This document shows positions 38,579 through 39,358 of a DNA stretch of 39,358 bases, in pieces (positions within the stretch are counted from its first letter, which is position 1; the number at the start of each line of letters is the position of its first letter). The notes under the pieces were generated by a model. It was not told the DNA's origin, searched no databases, and worked only from the letters and a program-made list of their open reading frames with translations. Origin of the DNA: Flavobacteriaceae bacterium TMED179 (GTDB lineage Bacteria > Bacteroidota > Bacteroidia > Flavobacteriales > Flavobacteriaceae); the NCBI GenBank assembly GCA_002169865.1, contig NHIC01000006.1:100967-140324 (forward strand), written 5' to 3'. Position numbers and translations under genes: made by a program.

Positions 38579-39142
38579 ATGAAAAAAATATTTGTTATCG
38601 ATAATTATGATTCTTTTACATATAATCTAGTTCATTATCTAGAAGAAATGAATTGTGAGGTTACGGTAAAACGTAATGACAAATTTGACCTTGAGGAGCT
38701 TGATAATTACCCGCTAATATTATTATCTCCTGGCCCCGGAATTCCTGATGAATCGGGTTTATTGAAAACAGCAATTAAACGTTATTCACCGTTTAAGAAA
38801 ATCTTAGGTGTTTGTTTAGGGCAACAAGCCATTGGAGAAGTTTTTGGTGCTAGATTAGTCAACTTAGATAAAGTTTATCATGGTATTGCAACCCCTGTAA
38901 ATGTTATTAAAAAAGATATATTATTTAAAGGTCTCCCTAATGCTTTCAATGTTGGCCGCTATCATTCCTGGGTAGTTGAAACCCCCCTTCCTAAAGAGCT
39001 TATTGCCACCTCAATTGACCAACAAGGACATTTAATGTCACTACGTCACAAAACATATAATGTTTGCGGGGTTCAATTTCATCCAGAATCGATACTAACC
39101 AGTTATGGAAAAAAAATATTAAATAACTGGATAAATAGTTAA
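38579..39142 (+). CDS. trpG: Anthranilate synthase component II (glutamine amidotransferase)
   Basis: FVIDNYDSFTYNLVHYLEE...LLSPGPGIPDESG...ILGVCLGQQAIGEVFGARLVN...GVQFHPESILT. Confidence 0.94.
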   Translation: MKKIFVIDNYDSFTYNLVHYLEEMNCEVTVKRNDKFDLEELDNYPLILLSPGPGIPDESGLLKTAIKRYSPFKKILGVCLGQQAIGEVFGARLVNLDKVYHGIATPVNVIKKDILFKGLPNAFNVGRYHSWVVETPLPKELIATSIDQQGHLMSLRHKTYNVCGVQFHPESILTSYGKKILNNWINS

Positions 39143-39144
39143 AT

Positions 39145-39358
39145 ATGAAGAATATTCTTAACAAACTCACAAATCATGAAAAACTAAGTAAGGAAGAGTC
39201 CAGACAAATGATTATCAATATTGCGGATGGACAGTATAATTCTTCTCAAATTGCTTCTTTCCTGACTATTTTCATGATGAGAAGTATTAGTTTAAAGGAA
39301 CTCCAAGGTTTTCGCTCTGCTTTGTTAGAATTATGTATTAGGATAAATCTAGATGAAT
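39145..39358 (+). CDS. trpD: Anthranilate phosphoribosyltransferase, N-terminal part (truncated by window end)
   Basis: Translation MKNILNKLTNHEKLSKEESRQMIINIADGQYNSSQIASFLTIFMMRSISLKELQGFRSALLEL; open to window end; trp operon order. Confidence 0.85.
   Translation, partial: MKNILNKLTNHEKLSKEESRQMIINIADGQYNSSQIASFLTIFMMRSISLKELQGFRSALLELCIRINLDE

Noticed and set aside
1-39358. CRISPR arrays or tandem repeats
   Set aside because: No regularly spaced repeats were seen on reading through the window.

Overview
This is an AT-rich Bacteroidota window that looks like a marine Flavobacteriaceae-type chromosome. That assignment is inferred from gene content, the near absence of Shine-Dalgarno sites and TAnnTTTG-type promoter boxes; no search was run. 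The backbone is core chromosomal. It includes an htpG 3' end, an AlkB-like dioxygenase, S1/P1 nuclease, idi, queD, prfC and the minus-strand tuf / tRNA-Trp / secE / nusG / rplKAJL / rpoBC / DUF3467 block. Upstream of tuf on the same strand lie rpsU / xerC / hpf and a tRNA-Thr(UGU)-Tyr(GUA)-Gly(UCC)-Thr(GGU) cluster. The right end holds an acyl-CoA dehydrogenase, an AGCS symporter, PspC, rhodanese, MarR-YceI and the start of a trp operon (trpE, trpG, trpD partial). The most notable observations are: (1) an apparent trp attenuator ahead of trpE, with a 15-aa leader peptide MKLLITSNNWWHSIQ and a terminator hairpin directly before the trpE ATG; (2) about 9.6 kb of accessory genes (GT2/ArnT pair, phosphoesterase, two secreted proteins, sulfatase, GH95) lying between the tRNA-Thr/Tyr/Gly/Thr cluster and tuf, which are normally adjacent; (3) a strong Shine-Dalgarno sequence before rpsU; (4) structured RNA candidates in the nusG-rplK, rplL-rpoB and tuf-tRNA-Trp gaps; (5) a shared 5' leader block before two secreted-protein genes. 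No CRISPR array, transposase, prophage or obvious defence system was seen.
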